Source: Aerobium sp039839275
GTDB lineage: Bacteria > Pseudomonadota > Alphaproteobacteria > Rhizobiales > Rhizobiaceae
Assembly (NCBI RefSeq): GCF_039839275.1
Contig: NZ_JBDOQP010000001.1
Span: forward strand, 496,001-560,000
Reading direction: 5' to 3'
DNA: 64,000 nucleotides
A model generated the notes under the pieces. That model searched no databases and was not told the origin of the DNA. It worked only from the letters and a program-made list of their open reading frames with translations. Shown one piece after another: positions 62,708-64,000 of this stretch (its first letter is position 1; the number at the start of each line of letters is the position of its first letter). The translations under genes and the position numbers were made by a program.

Positions 62708-63208
62708 ATGGACCTGCTTGAACTGGACGTAGCGCGCGATCTTCATCCCGTGGATGTGATCGAGCACGTCGCGAACATGAATGACTGGTCGTTCGAACGC
62801 GTTGGCGACGACGAGATCGCCATCTCCGTTGCCGGCACCTGGACGGACTACCACGTCTCCTTTTCCTGGATGGAGGACTTCGAGGCGCTGCACCTCGCAT
62901 GCGCCTTCGACATCAAGGTTCCTGAAAACAGGGCGCTTGAAATCATGCGGCTGCTGTCGCTGATCAACGAGCAGATGCTGTTCGGCCATTTCGACCTGTG
63001 GGAGCAGGAGGGCGCGATCATGTTCCGCCAGTCGCTGCTGCTGGCTGGTGGAGCCGAGCCGACGAGCCAGCAGGTCGAGGTGCTTCTGTCCTCGGCGCTG
63101 GAGGCATGCGAGTGCTATTTCCAGGCATTCCAGTTCGTCGTCTGGTCGGGTTCGACGGCCCGCGAGGCGCTGTCCAACGTCCTGTTTGAAACTCACGGTA
63201 CCTGCTGA
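62708..63208 (+). CDS. YbjN domain protein
   Basis: 166 residues. Family pattern: VIEHVANMNDWSFERVGDDE, GTWTDYHVSFSWMEDFEALH, FDIKVPENRALEIMRLLSLI and LFGHFDLWEQEGAIMFR. The fold resembles the secretion-chaperone-like YbjN proteins; in enteric bacteria YbjN affects motility and stress responses. The ATG at 62708 is preferred over the TTG one codon earlier. The GANTC cluster upstream suggests cell-cycle control. Confidence 0.88.
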   Translation: MDLLELDVARDLHPVDVIEHVANMNDWSFERVGDDEIAISVAGTWTDYHVSFSWMEDFEALHLACAFDIKVPENRALEIMRLLSLINEQMLFGHFDLWEQEGAIMFRQSLLLAGGAEPTSQQVEVLLSSALEACECYFQAFQFVVWSGSTAREALSNVLFETHGTC

Positions 63209-63217
63209 GCGCCTTTC

Positions 63218-63577
63218 ATGAGTGATGACAAAGGGCTGCGGCCCGAAATCAGCTTTGCCGATTTCGACAAGGTCGACATCCGCGTCGGCACGATCGTTGC
63301 CGCCGAACCTTATCCGGAGGCACGCAAGCCGGCCTTCAAGCTGCGGGTCGATTTCGGGCCTGCGATCGGCGAGAAGAAGACCTCGGCCCAGATCACCAAG
63401 CACTACACCCCTGAAGAACTCGTGGGGCGCCAGGTCATGGCGGTGGTGAACTTCCCGCCGCGGCAGATCGGCAAGTTCATGTCAGAGGTGCTGACGCTCG
63501 GCTTTCCGGACGAGGAGGGCGAGGTGGTGCTTGCGGCCATCGACAAGACGGTACCGAACGGCGGAAAGCTTTTCTAA
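63218..63577 (+). CDS. csaA: tRNA-binding domain protein, CsaA type
   Basis: 119 residues, an OB-fold tRNA-binding domain alone. FDKVDIRVGTIVAAEPYPEA, AQITKHYTPEELVGRQVMAV, NFPPRQIGKFMSEVLTLGF are the family blocks. CsaA binds tRNA and was reported as a secretion-related chaperone in Bacillus. Ten bases after ybjN, possibly co-transcribed. Confidence 0.92.
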   Translation: MSDDKGLRPEISFADFDKVDIRVGTIVAAEPYPEARKPAFKLRVDFGPAIGEKKTSAQITKHYTPEELVGRQVMAVVNFPPRQIGKFMSEVLTLGFPDEEGEVVLAAIDKTVPNGGKLF

Positions 63578-63588
63578 CCGGGCAAGCC

Positions 63589-64000
63589 ATGGGCGAGACG
63601 CCTGTGTTCAACGAAAATGATTACGTTGCCGGAAATCCCCGGCTTGTCGCCTCCGGGCTTGCGATCGTTCTGAGCGGTTGCTCCGGCGGCGGGAAATCGA
63701 CCTTGCTCACCGCGCTCGCCGGGCGCGGCCATGCAGTTCATCCAGAGGCCGGGCGCCAGATCGTGCGCGAGCAAATGCACCTCGATGGGGATGGGCTGCC
63801 CTGGCGGGACGCGCTGAAGTTCGTCGAGCTTGCAGCCTCACGTGTCTTCCACCAGTTCAATACGACGCAGGTCGGCGAGCGGCCCGTCTTCTTCGACCGG
63901 TCGCTTGTCGACCTCGTATCGTTTCTCGACATGAAGGCGCTCGACGTTCCGGCCTATATGCGCCGTGCAATCGAAATCTACCGGTTCTCGCCGCGCGTCT
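63589..64000 (+). CDS. AAA-type ATPase (AAA_28-like), 3'-truncated by window
   Basis: At least 137 residues; the frame runs off the window. Walker A GCSGGGKSTL near residues 31-40, then HPEAGRQIVREQM and the Walker B-like VFFDRSLVDLVSFL, the pattern of small AAA_28 ATPases that resemble kinases. It starts 12 bases after csaA. The function is unknown. Confidence 0.85.
   Translation, partial: MGETPVFNENDYVAGNPRLVASGLAIVLSGCSGGGKSTLLTALAGRGHAVHPEAGRQIVREQMHLDGDGLPWRDALKFVELAASRVFHQFNTTQVGERPVFFDRSLVDLVSFLDMKALDVPAYMRRAIEIYRFSPRV

Overview
The window is about 62% GC chromosomal DNA from an alphaproteobacterium of the order Rhizobiales, most likely Phyllobacteriaceae (Mesorhizobium/Aquamicrobium type). 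The evidence is the gene set: separate petA, petB and petC, a long-form leuA with a leader peptide, CtrA-type and GANTC (CcrM) sites, ExoD, DUF6665, UbiK, and a DUF58/DUF4159/MoxR cluster. This placement rests on recognised protein families, not on a database search.

Region 1 (1-10,532) is a small integrated phage-like element. It runs from a P4-type tyrosine integrase, whose 5' part lies left of the window, to the 3' end of a tRNA-Ser(UGA) gene at 10,533-10,622. In between are an excisionase-like gene, tightly overlapping small unknown genes, an HK97-type major capsid protein, a tape-measure-like protein with a C-terminal cell-wall-peptidase domain, and a second block of unknown genes. I see no terminase, portal or head protease, so it is either a decayed prophage or a satellite-type element. 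At 9,148-9,364 it carries a non-coding stretch with unusually rich RNA structure: twin hairpins with identical loops, a pseudoknot inside a closing helix, and a competing long-range pairing. Related palindromes (8,848-8,861 and 9,392-9,409) bracket this stretch and one small gene.

Region 2 (10,784-23,282) is core and metabolic. It holds an orphan TRAP-type binding protein, its FCD/GntR regulator, a divergent MetE-like methyltransferase and a VOC protein. Next come leuA with a classical leader-peptide attenuator, a membrane-anchored TPR protein, an alpha/beta hydrolase, and a small membrane protein behind a perfect CtrA box. A phosphoesterase, a NUDIX protein, a glutathionyl-hydroquinone reductase and a GNAT acetyltransferase complete the region.

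Region 3 (23,301-32,818) holds a four-gene MoxR/DUF58/DUF4159/membrane-protein operon transcribed leftward and, divergent from it, a three-gene overlapping operon (DUF1285, CoA-pyrophosphatase NUDIX, CCA-adding enzyme).

Region 4 (32,822-43,255) holds small regulators and enzymes (DUF1059, esterase, GcvA-like LysR with a divergent small gene, hemF, trmL). It also holds soxR divergent from a tandem pair of ABC exporter half-transporters. Between soxR and the exporters are a SoxR box with 19-bp promoter spacing and a 0.6-kb leader with mini-genes. One of these encodes an 18-residue peptide with an Arg-X-Arg-X-Arg motif. DUF6665 and a diguanylate cyclase follow.

Region 5 (43,545-64,000) is housekeeping. 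It contains petABC with a terminator, apt, two MaoC dehydratases, ychF, exoD, pth-rplY, an Fsr-like MFS transporter with a divergent AraC regulator, an ABC-F ATPase and prs. A leftward lgt / MidA-type methyltransferase / pgeF / M24-like run follows, whose M24 protein has lost its metal ligands. The window ends with ubiK, YbjN, a CsaA-type tRNA-binding protein and a truncated AAA ATPase. A cluster of five GANTC sites lies between ubiK and ybjN.
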